64,000 bases of DNA from Sphingobacteriales bacterium (GCA_016706405.1 JADJJT010000001.1:1305501-1369500); one strand, 5' to 3'; positions 1 through 8,744 are shown, counted from the first letter of the stretch. Notes: generated by a model not told the origin, from the sequence alone. Translations and numbers: made by a program.

Positions 1-387
1 GTGAAGTTTTACGGTTAATGGTTTTGACAAATTGCCTTTAGCCAAGAGTTTTACTTTATCGTTTTGCTGCACTAAATGGCATTGACGTAGTGTCTCGAAG
101 CTGATATCGGTTAAATTATGTTTATCGGCAAAATATTGCAATTCAGATAAATTAAAAGCAACGTATTCTATGCGATTAATATTTTTAAAACCGCGTTTGG
201 GCAAACGGCGTTGGATAGGTGTTTGACCGCCTTCGTGGTTAAACTTTCGGTGGTAGCCTGAGCGTGATTTGGCACCTTTTAAGCCGCGGGTTGCCGTATT
301 GCCATGTCCCGAGCCTTCGCCACGGGCAATACGTTTGCTTGATTTGGTGCTGCCTTTTGCAGGGCGTAAATTACTAAGTATATTCAT
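1..387 (-). CDS. rplO: 50S ribosomal protein L15, 3' end outside window
   Basis: The reverse strand reads from an ATG at 387 through 129 codons to the window edge without a stop. The start MNILSNLRPAKGS, the Gly/Arg-rich stretch RIARGEGSGHGNTATRG and GFKNINRIEY are L15 signatures. The usual length is about 145-150 residues, so only the last 15-20 are missing. It binds 23S rRNA in the large subunit. It follows rpmD after 6 bp and is the last gene seen of the spc segment; secY would be expected next, outside the window. Confidence 0.96.
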   Translation of the reverse strand, partial: MNILSNLRPAKGSTKSSKRIARGEGSGHGNTATRGLKGAKSRSGYHRKFNHEGGQTPIQRRLPKRGFKNINRIEYVAFNLSELQYFADKHNLTDISFETLRQCHLVQQNDKVKLLAKGNLSKPLTVKLH

Positions 388-393
388 GGTTTA

Positions 394-573
394 TTAAACG
401 TTTTCTACGGTAACTAAATGGGCTACTTTGGCAATCATACCTTTTATTTGCGGTGTAGCTTCGTGCTCAACGGTTTGTTGCATTTTACGAATGCCCAATG
501 CTTTAAGGGTTGCCTTTTGCCTAACTGGGCGGTCAATTGCGCTTTTTACTTGTTTAATACGTACTTTACTCAT
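394..573 (-). CDS. rpmD: 50S ribosomal protein L30
   Basis: A 59-codon reverse-strand frame starts MSKVRIKQVKSAIDRP and ends GMIAKVAHLVTVENV followed by TAA. The pattern KxTLKALGIRKMQQTVEH is diagnostic of bacterial L30, a small large-subunit protein of about 60 residues. It lies between rpsE and rplO exactly where L30 sits in the spc operon, with only 6 bp to rplO. It is short enough to be dropped by length filters of 60 residues. Confidence 0.95.
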   Translation of the reverse strand: MSKVRIKQVKSAIDRPVRQKATLKALGIRKMQQTVEHEATPQIKGMIAKVAHLVTVENV

Positions 574-637
574 GGTTATATTTGCGAGTTGCGGCCTTTA
601 TTAATAATAAAAAATATAAATAACAGGTTTTTTATTT

Positions 638-1159
638 TTATCCGTTCAATACTTTGCCAACTGTTGTGGCCCTTTGTTTTGCAATGGTTTGGGGTTCGCG
701 CAATAAGGCAAGCGCATTAAGAGTTGCTTTTACTACGTTGTGAGGGTTAGAGGAACCTAAGGACTTAGCAATTACGTTGTGCACCCCGGCACTTTCTAAA
801 ACAGCACGCATTGCGCCGCCGGCAATTACGCCTGTACCTTTCGATGCGGGTTTAATTAATACTATTGCTGCCCCATATTTACCTAATTGTTCGTGTGGTA
901 TAGTGCCATCAACAACAGATACTTTGATAAGATTTTTGAAAGCATCGTCTTTACCTTTGTCCATAGCTTCGCTAACCTCACGAGCTTTACCTAAACCATA
1001 ACCAACCGTTCCGTTAGCATCGCCAACTATAATCATGGCGGCAAATGTAAATGTACGTCCACCTTTGGTAACTTTTGCCACCCTGTTTACGCCAATTGAT
1101 TTATGGTTAAGACCTTCTGTTGAATTTGGGCGTACCCGGTTATAATGTATCTTTGCCAT
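638..1159 (-). CDS. rpsE: 30S ribosomal protein S5
   Basis: This is a 173-residue S5, near the family length. It has the N-terminal dsRBD-like region (NRVAKVTKGGRTFTFAAM, GYGLGKAREVSEAM) and the C-terminal half with GTGVIAGGAMRAVLESAGV and KSLGSSNPHNVVKATLNAL. S5 helps decoding fidelity and the mRNA entry helicase activity of the 30S subunit. The loop VNRVAKVTKGG, where spectinomycin resistance changes arise in other bacteria, looks wild type. It is 46 bp downstream of rplR. Confidence 0.98.
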   Translation of the reverse strand: MAKIHYNRVRPNSTEGLNHKSIGVNRVAKVTKGGRTFTFAAMIIVGDANGTVGYGLGKAREVSEAMDKGKDDAFKNLIKVSVVDGTIPHEQLGKYGAAIVLIKPASKGTGVIAGGAMRAVLESAGVHNVIAKSLGSSNPHNVVKATLNALALLREPQTIAKQRATTVGKVLNG

Positions 1160-1205
1160 GTATAATAAATGCTATTTTTGCGAATTTAATATAAAGATGA
1201 TTAAT

Positions 1206-1562
1206 CTAAAACTGTAAACCTCCTTCACGTGCACCGTCAGCTATTGCTTTTATACGTCCATGATATAAAAAGCCACCACGGTCAAATACAACTTCTGTAA
1301 CTCCGGCAGCCGAGGCACGTTCGGCAAGCAAAGCACCAACTTTTTTTGATTGATCAACCTTGTTGCCGCCAGCAGCAACAATAGCCGGATCTTTTGATGA
1401 TGCCCAACCCAAAGTGATACCCTTTGAGTCGTCTATTAATTGTGCGTATATATATTTATTGCTTCTGAACACCGCAAGTCGTGGACGTTGACTGGTGCCC
1501 TGAATTTTTTTGCGCACTTTAAGATGTATTTTTTTGCGACGTGATGCCTTGTTGACAGCCAT
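1206..1562 (-). CDS. rplR: 50S ribosomal protein L18
   Basis: The 118-residue protein has the L18 hallmarks: a basic N-terminus (RRKKIHLKVRKKIQGT), RPRLAVFRSNKYIYAQLIDD and the C-terminal VVFDRGGFLYHGRIKAIAD. L18 binds 5S rRNA together with L5 and joins it to the 23S rRNA central protuberance. A 177-bp spacer separates it from rplF, the widest gap inside this part of the cluster. No clear promoter or terminator was found in that spacer. Confidence 0.98.
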   Translation of the reverse strand: MAVNKASRRKKIHLKVRKKIQGTSQRPRLAVFRSNKYIYAQLIDDSKGITLGWASSKDPAIVAAGGNKVDQSKKVGALLAERASAAGVTEVVFDRGGFLYHGRIKAIADGAREGGLQF

Positions 1563-1739
1563 GGTAATTATTTTTTTTTATGCCATGATTCAACGTTTAA
1601 AGTCGAATCTGATATATTTATCTATTTTTTATTAAGTTGATACTAATGTTCTAAGTGAATTTTACTTACTGGTAAATATAAAGCGATAACAAGAAGTATA
1701 GTGTGTATCTAAATAATGTTATAGCAATTATCAAAGAAA

Positions 1740-2291
1740 CTAGGCAGCAGTTTTGCCTGCTTTGCGGCGTATAACTTCGCCTTTAAACAAGATACCCTTG
1801 CCTTTAAATGGTTCAGGTTTCCGGAAGGAGCGTATTTTTGCACAAACCTGCCCTAACAATTGCTTGTCCAAAGACTGAAGTATAATGGAAGGGTTTTGCC
1901 CTTTTTCAGCGGTTGTTGTTGCAGTTACTTCTTTGGGTAATACAAAGTAAATTGGATGTGAGAAACCAAGTTGTAGCTCAAGTATCTGACCTGTGCAAGT
2001 TGCTCTATAACCCACACCTACCAATTCGAGTATAGTGGTAAAACCTTGAGAAACGCCTAAGACCATATTATTCACCAAAGCACGGTACAAACCATGTAAT
2101 GAGCGGTGGCGCTTTTGGTCGGTGGGGCGATTTACAGTTAAATTATTATCTTCTACTTTTAATTCAATATCCCTGTCAACAGCTAATTTAAGTTCACCCT
2201 TTGGGCCTTTTACAGTTAGCATATTGTTTTTATCAATATCTATATTGACGTTTGCAGGAACGGTTATGGGCATTTTACCTATACGAGACAT
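1740..2291 (-). CDS. rplF: 50S ribosomal protein L6
   Basis: The 183-residue protein begins MSRIGKMPITVPANV and carries the two alpha/beta repeats of L6. The C-terminal signature PEPFKGKGILFKGEVIRRKAGK is clear. L6 sits at the base of the L7/L12 stalk near the sarcin-ricin loop. The order rpsH-rplF-rplR is the usual spc order, with 44 bp to rpsH. Confidence 0.98.
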   Translation of the reverse strand: MSRIGKMPITVPANVNIDIDKNNMLTVKGPKGELKLAVDRDIELKVEDNNLTVNRPTDQKRHRSLHGLYRALVNNMVLGVSQGFTTILELVGVGYRATCTGQILELQLGFSHPIYFVLPKEVTATTTAEKGQNPSIILQSLDKQLLGQVCAKIRSFRKPEPFKGKGILFKGEVIRRKAGKTAA

Positions 2292-2335
2292 GGTAATAAA
2301 TATTTATTTAATTTGCGGTGCAGGATAATAAAAAA

Positions 2336-2743
2336 TTAATATACAAAACAAAGTACTTCACCGCCAATATTTAATTTGCGGGCTTCCTTATCAGTGATTA
2401 CACCCCTTGAGGTTGAGACGATACCTATACCAAGACCACTTTTATAGCGTGGAAGGTCGCTACATTTGGCGTATTGCCGCAAGCCTGGACGACTATAACG
2501 AACTAATTCCCTAATAATAGGCAATTTAGATATAGGGTCGTATTTTAAGGCAATTTTAATGACGCCTTGATTATTGGCTGTTTCTTCAAACTTATAGCGA
2601 AAGATAAAGCCATTTTCATACAAGATTTCGGTCATGCGTTTTTTTACGTTAGAGGCAGGGATTTCTACAACACGGTGGTTGGCCATTTGTGCATTACGAA
2701 TCCTTGTTAGGTAATCGGCTATTGGATCGGTTACAGCAGACAT
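2336..2743 (-). CDS. rpsH: 30S ribosomal protein S8
   Basis: This is a 135-residue S8. It starts DPIADYLTRIRNAQMANH and has the C-terminal RNA-binding motif GLGIGIVSTSRGVITDKEA followed by GGEVLCFVY. S8 binds helix 21 of 16S rRNA; in E. coli it also represses its own operon by binding spc mRNA, but no matching rRNA-mimic site was identified here. It is 103 bp downstream of rpsN. Confidence 0.98.
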   Translation of the reverse strand: MSAVTDPIADYLTRIRNAQMANHRVVEIPASNVKKRMTEILYENGFIFRYKFEETANNQGVIKIALKYDPISKLPIIRELVRYSRPGLRQYAKCSDLPRYKSGLGIGIVSTSRGVITDKEARKLNIGGEVLCFVY

Positions 2744-2846
2744 TTCGCTTGTTATATTATAATAGGATTATTAAAAGAAAAAAATAGTGGTTAAACATTG
2801 AAAATGAAAATAAATAACCAACTACTGATTAATATAGATTTTAGGT

Positions 2847-3116
2847 TTACCAACTTGCTTTTTTAACACCCGGAATTTTACCCATCGAAGCCAAGTCGCG
2901 GAATTTAACCCGGCAGATACCAAAATAGCGCATATAGCCTTTGGGTCTTCCGGTTAAGTTACAGCGGTTGTGCAGGCGCACAGGCAGGGCGTTCCGGGGC
3001 AATTTATCTAACCCTTCGTAGTCTCCGGCCTCTTTTAATTTTGCACGTTTTTCGGCATATTTGGCTACCAAACGTTCGCGTTTAATTTCACGAGCAATAA
3101 TTGATTTTCTTGCCAT
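2847..3116 (-). CDS. rpsN: 30S ribosomal protein S14, zinc-free type
   Basis: The frame is open upstream to 3179, but MARKSIIAREIKRERL at 3116 is the family start and gives the usual 89 residues. The C-terminal half has LTGRPKGYMRYFGICRVKFR. Only isolated cysteines (RCNLT, GICR) are present rather than two CxxC pairs, so this is the long zinc-independent (C-minus) form. S14 is a 30S head protein. It lies between rplE and rpsH. Confidence 0.97.
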   Translation of the reverse strand: MARKSIIAREIKRERLVAKYAEKRAKLKEAGDYEGLDKLPRNALPVRLHNRCNLTGRPKGYMRYFGICRVKFRDLASMGKIPGVKKASW

Positions 3117-3199
3117 TTTTATTACTAATAATAAGGTGTTTTTATGGTGTAATTTGCAAAACGGGTTGCAAAGATACAAAACTTTTTTTAATTATTTAC

Positions 3200-3760
3200 T
3201 TACTTTGCTGTTTGAAAAGGCATTCCTAATGCTTTAAGTAGGGCAAATGCTTCTTGGTCGTTAGGCGCCGAGGTTACAAATGTAATATCCATGCCTTGAA
3301 TACGGGGAACTTTGTCGATATCTATTTCCGGAAAAATAATTTGTTCGGTTATACCTAAGGTATAGTTGCCGCGTCCGTCAAATGCTTTATTGTTAACGCC
3401 TCTAAAGTCGCGCACACGGGGCAATGCTACCGATATTAAGCGGTCTAAAAACTCCCACATGCGTTCACCACGTAAAGTTACTCGAGCACCAATTGGCATT
3501 CCGTCGCGCAATTTAAAGTTCGAGATAGATTTACGAGCTTTTGTAGCCAAGGCTTTTTGCCCTGTGATGGTACTCATTTCATCAATAGCCGTTTCTATTA
3601 ACTTTTTATCCTGCGTGGCAGCGCCTAACCCCTGATTGATGCAAATTTTCAATAAGCGTGGAACTTGCATTACCGACTTATATTGAAATTGTTCGTTTAA
3701 GGCTGGTACTATTTCAGTATGGTATTTGGTTTTAATACGAGGTATATATTTGTTTGCCAT
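3200..3760 (-). CDS. rplE: 50S ribosomal protein L5
   Basis: The 186-residue protein has VPRLLKICINQGLG, GQKALATKARKSISNFKLR, MPIGARVTLRGERMWEFL and PRVRDFRG, the ordered blocks of L5. L5 binds 5S rRNA and forms part of the central protuberance. It starts only 6 bp after rplX ends, which suggests tight translational linkage. Confidence 0.98.
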   Translation of the reverse strand: MANKYIPRIKTKYHTEIVPALNEQFQYKSVMQVPRLLKICINQGLGAATQDKKLIETAIDEMSTITGQKALATKARKSISNFKLRDGMPIGARVTLRGERMWEFLDRLISVALPRVRDFRGVNNKAFDGRGNYTLGITEQIIFPEIDIDKVPRIQGMDITFVTSAPNDQEAFALLKALGMPFQTAK

Positions 3761-3766
3761 TATGTA

Positions 3767-4123
3767 TTATTTAATCACCTCCCCTGATTTTTTAGCGTAA
3801 CGAATTTTTTTATTGTTTTCAATTTTTATACCTACACGTGTAGGGCTGCCCGTTTTGGGGTCAATTAACATGAGGTTCGAGATATGAATTGGTGCTTCTT
3901 TTTCAAGCACGCGGCCTTCGTTATTTGTTTGGGCATTTTTACGGTAATGACGGGTAACTACATTTATACCTTCTACCGTAGCACGGCCAGTTTTAGTATA
4001 AATTTTTAATACTTTACCTTGTTTGCCCTTAAATTCTCCGGCAATTATCATCACTTCATCGCCCTTTTTCACATGGAATTTGGGGGCAAAGCGGCTAACT
4101 GATATTTTATATTTGCTTTCCAT
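3767..4123 (-). CDS. rplX: 50S ribosomal protein L24
   Basis: The 118-residue protein has an N-terminal KOW motif (KGDEVMIIAGEFKGKQGKVL) and the C-terminal pattern SNLMLIDPKTGSPTRVGIK. L24 starts large-subunit assembly and lies near the exit tunnel. A leader of about 11 residues (MESKYKISVSR) precedes the usual FAPKFHVKKGD start. No internal methionine in that leader gives a shorter alternative. It is followed at once by rplE; 123 bp separate it from rplN. Confidence 0.97.
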   Translation of the reverse strand: MESKYKISVSRFAPKFHVKKGDEVMIIAGEFKGKQGKVLKIYTKTGRATVEGINVVTRHYRKNAQTNNEGRVLEKEAPIHISNLMLIDPKTGSPTRVGIKIENNKKIRYAKKSGEVIK

Positions 4124-4246
4124 TTCTAGAAAAAATTGCTATTTTTAATATGGCTAGGGTTTTGTTTGTTCCCTTAGGTGTTGTTGATTTAGGATTGAAT
4201 ACTAATATCGATGATATTTAAAAAATATTCCGGAAAGAAGAGCTGG

Positions 4247-4615
4247 TTAAAGTACTTCCGGAGCTAATGACACAATACGGGTAAATCCTTTATCGCGTAG
4301 TTCACGAGCTACAGGACCAAAAACCCTTGTTCCGCGCAGATCACCGGCGTTATTTATTAATACGACGGCATTATCATCAAACGAAATATAGCTACCATCT
4401 TTACGGCGAACTTGTTTAGTAGTTCGCACAACCACCGCTTTTGACACCGTACCTTTCTTTATATTGCTCGAAGGCAGGGCCGATTTTACGGTTATAACAA
4501 TTTCATCGCCCACCGAGGCATAACGCCGGCGAGTTCCGCCAAGTACACGAATGCACAAGGCTTCTTTTGCGCCGCTGTTGTCGGCTACTTTTATTCGAGT
4601 TTCTTGCTGAATCAT
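4247..4615 (-). CDS. rplN: 50S ribosomal protein L14
   Basis: This 122-residue protein starts MIQQETRIKVADNSGAKEA and has the L14 signature FDDNAVVLINNAGDLRGTRVF near its middle. It ends at LAPEVL. L14 contacts 16S rRNA in bridge B8 and interacts with the silencing factor RsfS. Order rpsQ-rplN-rplX is canonical, with 32 bp from rpsQ. Confidence 0.98.
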   Translation of the reverse strand: MIQQETRIKVADNSGAKEALCIRVLGGTRRRYASVGDEIVITVKSALPSSNIKKGTVSKAVVVRTTKQVRRKDGSYISFDDNAVVLINNAGDLRGTRVFGPVARELRDKGFTRIVSLAPEVL

Positions 4616-4647
4616 GGCCTTTTGTATATAAGAAGAAAGATGAGATA

Positions 4648-4920
4648 TTATTTTGCACGTTCTATAATTTCAACCAAACGCCAGCGTTTGTTTTTGCTAA
4701 GCGGGCGTGTTTCCATAATGCGCACTATGTCGCCAGTTTTACAATCATTTTTTTCGTCGTGCGCTGTATATTTTTTGCTGCGCTTAAGGAATTTTCCGTA
4801 AATAGGGTGTTTAATTTTACGCTCAATGGTTACTGTAATAGTTTTTTCCATTTTGTCGCTGGTTACAACCCCAATACGTTGTTTCCGTAAATTTCTTGTT
4901 ACCTCTGTATTATTTAACAT
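4648..4920 (-). CDS. rpsQ: 30S ribosomal protein S17
   Basis: The 90-residue OB-fold protein carries RKQRIGVVTSDKMEKTITV, HPIYGKFLKRSKKYTAHDE and GDIVRIMETRPLSKNKRW, all S17 signatures. It binds the 5' domain of 16S rRNA early in 30S assembly. It follows rpmC after 104 bp and precedes rplN. Confidence 0.98.
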   Translation of the reverse strand: MLNNTEVTRNLRKQRIGVVTSDKMEKTITVTIERKIKHPIYGKFLKRSKKYTAHDEKNDCKTGDIVRIMETRPLSKNKRWRLVEIIERAK

Positions 4921-5024
4921 AATAATAGTATTATTTCGTTAAGGCTAAACTACCTACTAATTGGTTGAAAGAGTGCGTTATTAGTAATAGTAATAAATTG
5001 ATTGATTTTGTGTTAAGGAGCATT

Positions 5025-5237
5025 CTAATTTTTGGCGGCAGCAATTTCGCGGGTGCGCAACTCGGTCAACAGACGGGCAATTGTTTTGCGCGAATTGCGT
5101 GTCGAGTAGGCATCTACCGTTTCTCCGGTAGCAGCATTAAATTTTATCCGGCGTAATTGCACGCGCTCTGAGGCAACTGCATCTTGCAGTTCGTCTGTAC
5201 TCATTGCTTTTAGATTTGTTTTTTCTGCCTTGGCCAT
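5025..5237 (-). CDS. rpmC: 50S ribosomal protein L29
   Basis: A 70-residue helical protein with the L29 pattern (LKAMSTDELQDAV, then RNSRKTIARLLTELRTREI). L29 lies at the tunnel exit next to L23, where trigger factor docks. It sits between rplP and rpsQ as in the S10 operon of most bacteria. Confidence 0.97.
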   Translation of the reverse strand: MAKAEKTNLKAMSTDELQDAVASERVQLRRIKFNAATGETVDAYSTRNSRKTIARLLTELRTREIAAAKN

Positions 5238-5283
5238 AACTTTAGACTGTTTTATAGAATGTTAATAATATTAAAAAAAGCTT

Positions 5284-5703
5284 CTATTCTTGATAATCGG
5301 TGCGTACTACAAATTTTGTGGGTATTGGCAATTTTTGTGCTCCTAAGCGCAGTGCTTCAGTAGCAAGTGCCAAGGGCACACCTTCAACTTCAAACAAAAT
5401 GCGGCCAGGTTTAACTACTGCTACCCAATGGTCGGGTGCACCTTTACCTTTACCCATCCGCACCTCCTGTGGCTTAGCGGTTACTACTTTGTCCGGAAAC
5501 ACCCGAATCCATACTTTCCCTTCACGTTTCATATGGCGTGTTAGTGCCACACGGGCAGCTTCTATTTGACGCGCCGTCAACCAATGCGACTCAAGCGCTT
5601 TTAAGCCAAAGGTGCCAAATGCTAACGTGGCTCCACGATGGTCGTCGCCTTTCATTCGGCCTTTCTGTACCCTTCTGTATTTAGTGCGTTTTGGTTGTAA
5701 CAT
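5284..5703 (-). CDS. rplP: 50S ribosomal protein L16
   Basis: This 139-residue protein begins MLQPKRTKYRRVQKGRMKG and contains GTFGLKALESHWLTARQIEAA, ALTRHMKREGKVWIRVFPDK and RMGKGKGAPDHWVAVVKPGR. L16 organises the A-site and tRNA accommodation corridor of the 50S subunit. It lies 158 bp downstream of rpsC. Confidence 0.98.
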   Translation of the reverse strand: MLQPKRTKYRRVQKGRMKGDDHRGATLAFGTFGLKALESHWLTARQIEAARVALTRHMKREGKVWIRVFPDKVVTAKPQEVRMGKGKGAPDHWVAVVKPGRILFEVEGVPLALATEALRLGAQKLPIPTKFVVRTDYQE

Positions 5704-5861
5704 AACCGCTTAGTTTTTTTAGCTTTCCAATAAGCAAAGTAAGACAATTAAAATATAGTTTACTATTTATATTATGGCAAGCAATTAAAAATTTTTTATG
5801 TGTTGTTGTAATGTAAACTTGTGGTTGTTATTATCGTGCGTGATTATAGTTGCTTAGTTAT

Positions 5862-6716
5862 TTAAGCATTATCGTTATTATTAGTATTATTGCGTTCCTG
5901 GTTTCCACCGCGCTCACGTCTTCCGCCACCGCCGCGCTCACGTCTTCCGCCACCGTCACCGCCGCTACCGCGTTCACGTCTTCCACCGCCATCACCGCCT
6001 CCACGTCGTCTGTTATCGCCGCCACGGTCATTCCCGCCGCCGGGGCCTCCTACAGATTTTGTTTCGGCTTGAGGGGCCAAGTCCCGTTTGCCAAACACCT
6101 CTCCTTTGCATATCCAAACCTTTATACCTATTTTTCCGTAAACGGTATGTGCTTCTTTAACTGCATAGTCAATATCAGCTCTAAATGTATGTAGCGGGGT
6201 ACGTCCTTGCTTGTATTCTTCACGACGGGCTATTTCAGCACCACCTAATCGACCACCAACCCGAACTTTTATTCCTTCACTACCCATACGCATTGTGCTG
6301 CCTATAGCCATTTTAATAGCGCGTTTATAGCTAATCCGGGCTTCAATTTGTTTAGCAATCGTTTCTCCTACGATATTGGCATCTAACTCCGGACGTTTAA
6401 TTTCGGCAATATTAATATGCACATCTTTATTGGTTAATTTTATCAATTCCTTGCGAATCAAGTCCACCTCATTACCTCCTTTGCCAATAATAATACCCGG
6501 ACGCGCAGTATGTACGGTAATAGTAATGCGTTTTAAGGTGCGCTCAATTACAATTCGAGCTATGCCGCCTTTAGCGATACGGGCCGATAAATACGTGCGG
6601 ATACGCTCGTCTTCGTGTAATTTATCCGGAAATTCGGATGGTTTTGCGTACCAATTCGAATCCCATCCACGAATATATCCTAAACGGTTGGCTATTGGAT
6701 TTACTTTTTGTCCCAT
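5862..6716 (-). CDS. rpsC: 30S ribosomal protein S3 with RGG-rich C-terminal extension
   Basis: Residues 1 to about 210 are a normal S3: MGQKVNPIANRLGYIRGWDS, a KH domain with GIIIGKGGNEVDLIRKEL, and the S3 C-terminal domain (GRLGGAEIARREEYKQGRTP, DYAVKEAHTVYGKIGIKVW). After about residue 220 comes an unusual tail of some 65 residues rich in Gly, Arg and Asn with repeated GGGRRERGGG units. The DNA under it is an imperfect tandem repeat (about 5890-6050). S3 guards the mRNA entry channel; the tail is longer than the short basic tails of model S3 proteins and its role is unknown. Confidence 0.97.
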   Translation of the reverse strand: MGQKVNPIANRLGYIRGWDSNWYAKPSEFPDKLHEDERIRTYLSARIAKGGIARIVIERTLKRITITVHTARPGIIIGKGGNEVDLIRKELIKLTNKDVHINIAEIKRPELDANIVGETIAKQIEARISYKRAIKMAIGSTMRMGSEGIKVRVGGRLGGAEIARREEYKQGRTPLHTFRADIDYAVKEAHTVYGKIGIKVWICKGEVFGKRDLAPQAETKSVGGPGGGNDRGGDNRRRGGGDGGGRRERGSGGDGGGRRERGGGGRRERGGNQERNNTNNNDNA

Positions 6717-6779
6717 AACAAATTGGAAATAAAACTATGGCTTATTGCCATTTTATAGTATAAACTGTTATTGGTAATA

Positions 6780-7148
6780 TTAATTATTTTCTGTTAAGTT
6801 TTGTTGTATTTTTTCGATAGCTGTTAACACTACCGTTACATGATTAGAGCGTTTACTCACCCGATAAGCTCGGCCCATTGGAGCAGGCTTAATACGTTTC
6901 AATGAACGGGCACCATCGACGGTCAGATGCGAAATAAAAATAAAATTTTCATCGGCACGTCCGTGTGCTTGTTCCCAGTTTGCTAATGCCGAGCGCAACA
7001 ACTTATACAAGGGTTTTGCGGCATGTTTGCGCGAAAAGCGCAAAACATTCATGGCATGACCTATTTCTTGGCCGCGCACAATGTCGGCTAGCAAACGCAT
7101 TTTGCGGGGCGAACTTGGGTGATTACGCAGTTTGGCAATTGCTTCCAT
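6780..7148 (-). CDS. rplV: 50S ribosomal protein L22
   Basis: The 122-residue protein starts MEAIAKLRNHPSSPRKMRLL and has the tunnel-loop region FISHLTVDGARSLKRIKPAP and RAYRVSKRSNHVTVVL. L22 lines the polypeptide exit tunnel, and its loop is a site of macrolide resistance changes elsewhere; nothing is missing here. It sits between rpsS and rpsC. Confidence 0.98.
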   Translation of the reverse strand: MEAIAKLRNHPSSPRKMRLLADIVRGQEIGHAMNVLRFSRKHAAKPLYKLLRSALANWEQAHGRADENFIFISHLTVDGARSLKRIKPAPMGRAYRVSKRSNHVTVVLTAIEKIQQNLTENN

Positions 7149-7204
7149 ATACTTATTAATAAAAAATTAGTATGCTAAAACGCTATTGTTTTAATGTTTG
7201 TTAT

Positions 7205-7471
7205 TTATTTCTTTTTGGCAGCGTGGCCTCTAAAGTTACGGGTTGGGGCAAATTCGCCCAATTTATGACCTACCATATTTTCGGTTACATAAACCGGAAT
7301 AAATTTGTTACCATTATGTACAGCAAATGTGTGTCCTACAAATTCGGGGGTAATCATAGATGCCCGCGACCATGTTTTTACTACTGTTTTTTTAGTAGTA
7401 GTGTTTAGCACATCTATTTTCTTTTGCAGTTTATGATGTATATATGGGCCTTTTTTTAATGAACGTGCCAT
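7205..7471 (-). CDS. rpsS: 30S ribosomal protein S19
   Basis: An 88-residue protein with MARSLKKGPYIHHKLQKKI, TWSRASMITPEFVGHTFAVH and GHKLGEFAPTRNFRGHAAKK, the three conserved blocks of S19. It sits in the 30S head and binds 16S rRNA with S13. It lies between rplB and rplV as expected for the S10 operon. Confidence 0.98.
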   Translation of the reverse strand: MARSLKKGPYIHHKLQKKIDVLNTTTKKTVVKTWSRASMITPEFVGHTFAVHNGNKFIPVYVTENMVGHKLGEFAPTRNFRGHAAKKK

Positions 7472-7515
7472 AAAATAAAATAAAATTTTCGTTAGTTTAC
7501 CAATCGGCTTAAAAT

Positions 7516-8340
7516 TTATCGAGGGCGTTGACTTACAATTAATTTACCAGATGCTTTTGTACGACTGCGTGTTTTTTTACCTTTAGCATACAAGCCTTTG
7601 CGCGAGCGGGGGTGTCCACCCGAGGCACGACCTTCGCCACCACCCATTGGGTGATCCACAGGGTTCATGGTTACACCGCGGTTGCGTGGTCTGCGACCCA
7701 ACCAGCGGTTTCGGCCTGCTTTGCCTAATTTTTCAAGGCTATGGTCGGCGTTTGAAACCTTTCCAATAGTTGCCATGCAGGTTAACAATACCATCCGTGT
7801 TTCGCCACTTGGCATTTTAAGTATCGCATAGCGACCGTCTTTTGCGGCTAATTGCGCATAAGTGCCAGCACTCCGCGCCATTACACCTCCTTGTCCGGGT
7901 TCTAACTCTATATTATGAATTAGCGTACCGTAAGGAATATCGCGCAAGCAAAGTGTATTACCCAAATCAGGCGTAGCTTCTGCGCCCGATACAATTGTTT
8001 GGCCTACTTTAATTCCATCCGGAGCCAAGATATAACGTTTTTCGCCATCGGCATACGCTACCAAAGCTATAAAAGCTGTGCGATTAGGGTCGTACTCGAC
8101 AGTTTTAACAACAGCAGGAATACCGTGTTTTTCGCGTTTAAAATCTACTATACGGTAGCGTTGTTTATGACCACCCCCGCGGTAGCGTACACTTAAACGG
8201 CCTTGGTTGTTGCGGCCACCAGTATTACCACCCTTCGATAACAAGCTTTTTTCGGGCTTATCCGTAGTTAGTTCGGCAAATGCGTTTGCAATTTTGTACC
8301 GGGTGCCGGGGGTTATTGGATTAAATTTTTTAATTGCCAT
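7516..8340 (-). CDS. rplB: 50S ribosomal protein L2
   Basis: A full 274-residue L2. It has KSLLSKGGNTGGRNNQGRLS and RYRGGGHKQRYRIVDFKREK near the start, and the highly conserved C-terminal block VDHPMGGGEGRASGGHPRSR that includes the peptidyl-transferase-associated histidine region. L2 is one of the most conserved ribosomal proteins and is needed for subunit joining and peptidyl transfer. It follows rplW after 66 bp. Confidence 0.99.
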   Translation of the reverse strand: MAIKKFNPITPGTRYKIANAFAELTTDKPEKSLLSKGGNTGGRNNQGRLSVRYRGGGHKQRYRIVDFKREKHGIPAVVKTVEYDPNRTAFIALVAYADGEKRYILAPDGIKVGQTIVSGAEATPDLGNTLCLRDIPYGTLIHNIELEPGQGGVMARSAGTYAQLAAKDGRYAILKMPSGETRMVLLTCMATIGKVSNADHSLEKLGKAGRNRWLGRRPRNRGVTMNPVDHPMGGGEGRASGGHPRSRKGLYAKGKKTRSRTKASGKLIVSQRPR

Positions 8341-8406
8341 TTTTATAAAACACTATTATTTGCTAATAGATGGAATTTTATTGTTTGTTTTATTAACTTA
8401 TAAACC

Positions 8407-8718
8407 TTATGCTTCAGTATTGCCGTAAACATCTATTGTTTCGCCTTCAGCTAAAGTAACATAGGCTTTTTTACGCAAAACCGTATGACCCGAAACTACA
8501 CCTCGCTTTGTAAAGCGCGATTTATTTTTACGGGGCATGATAGCCGTATTTACAGACTTCACACCAACACCATACATTTCTTCTATTGCCTTTTTAATTT
8601 CTAATTTATTTGATTTGGGATTAACCAAAAATGTATATTGACGAGCTTTCAACTTGTCACTCGACAAGTAGGTTGCTTTCTCGGTTATTACCGGCCGGAT
8701 AAGAATTTCTTGTGCCAT
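8407..8718 (-). CDS. rplW: 50S ribosomal protein L23
   Basis: A 103-residue L23 with IRPVITEKATYLS at the start, YTFLVNPKSNKLEIKKAIE in the middle and the basic loop MPRKNKSRFTKRGVV. L23 is the docking site for trigger factor and SRP at the tunnel exit; the trigger factor gene is at 17257 in this window. It starts 26 bp after rplD ends. Confidence 0.98.
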   Translation of the reverse strand: MAQEILIRPVITEKATYLSSDKLKARQYTFLVNPKSNKLEIKKAIEEMYGVGVKSVNTAIMPRKNKSRFTKRGVVSGHTVLRKKAYVTLAEGETIDVYGNTEA

Positions 8719-8744
8719 ATACGGTTATGCTAATTGGTGGTTGT

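Noticed and set aside
5890..6072. Proline/serine-rich plus-strand ORF opposite the end of rpsC
   Set aside because: It is the complement of the RGG-like repeat; the reverse frame is the real gene and this frame has no start context or homology.
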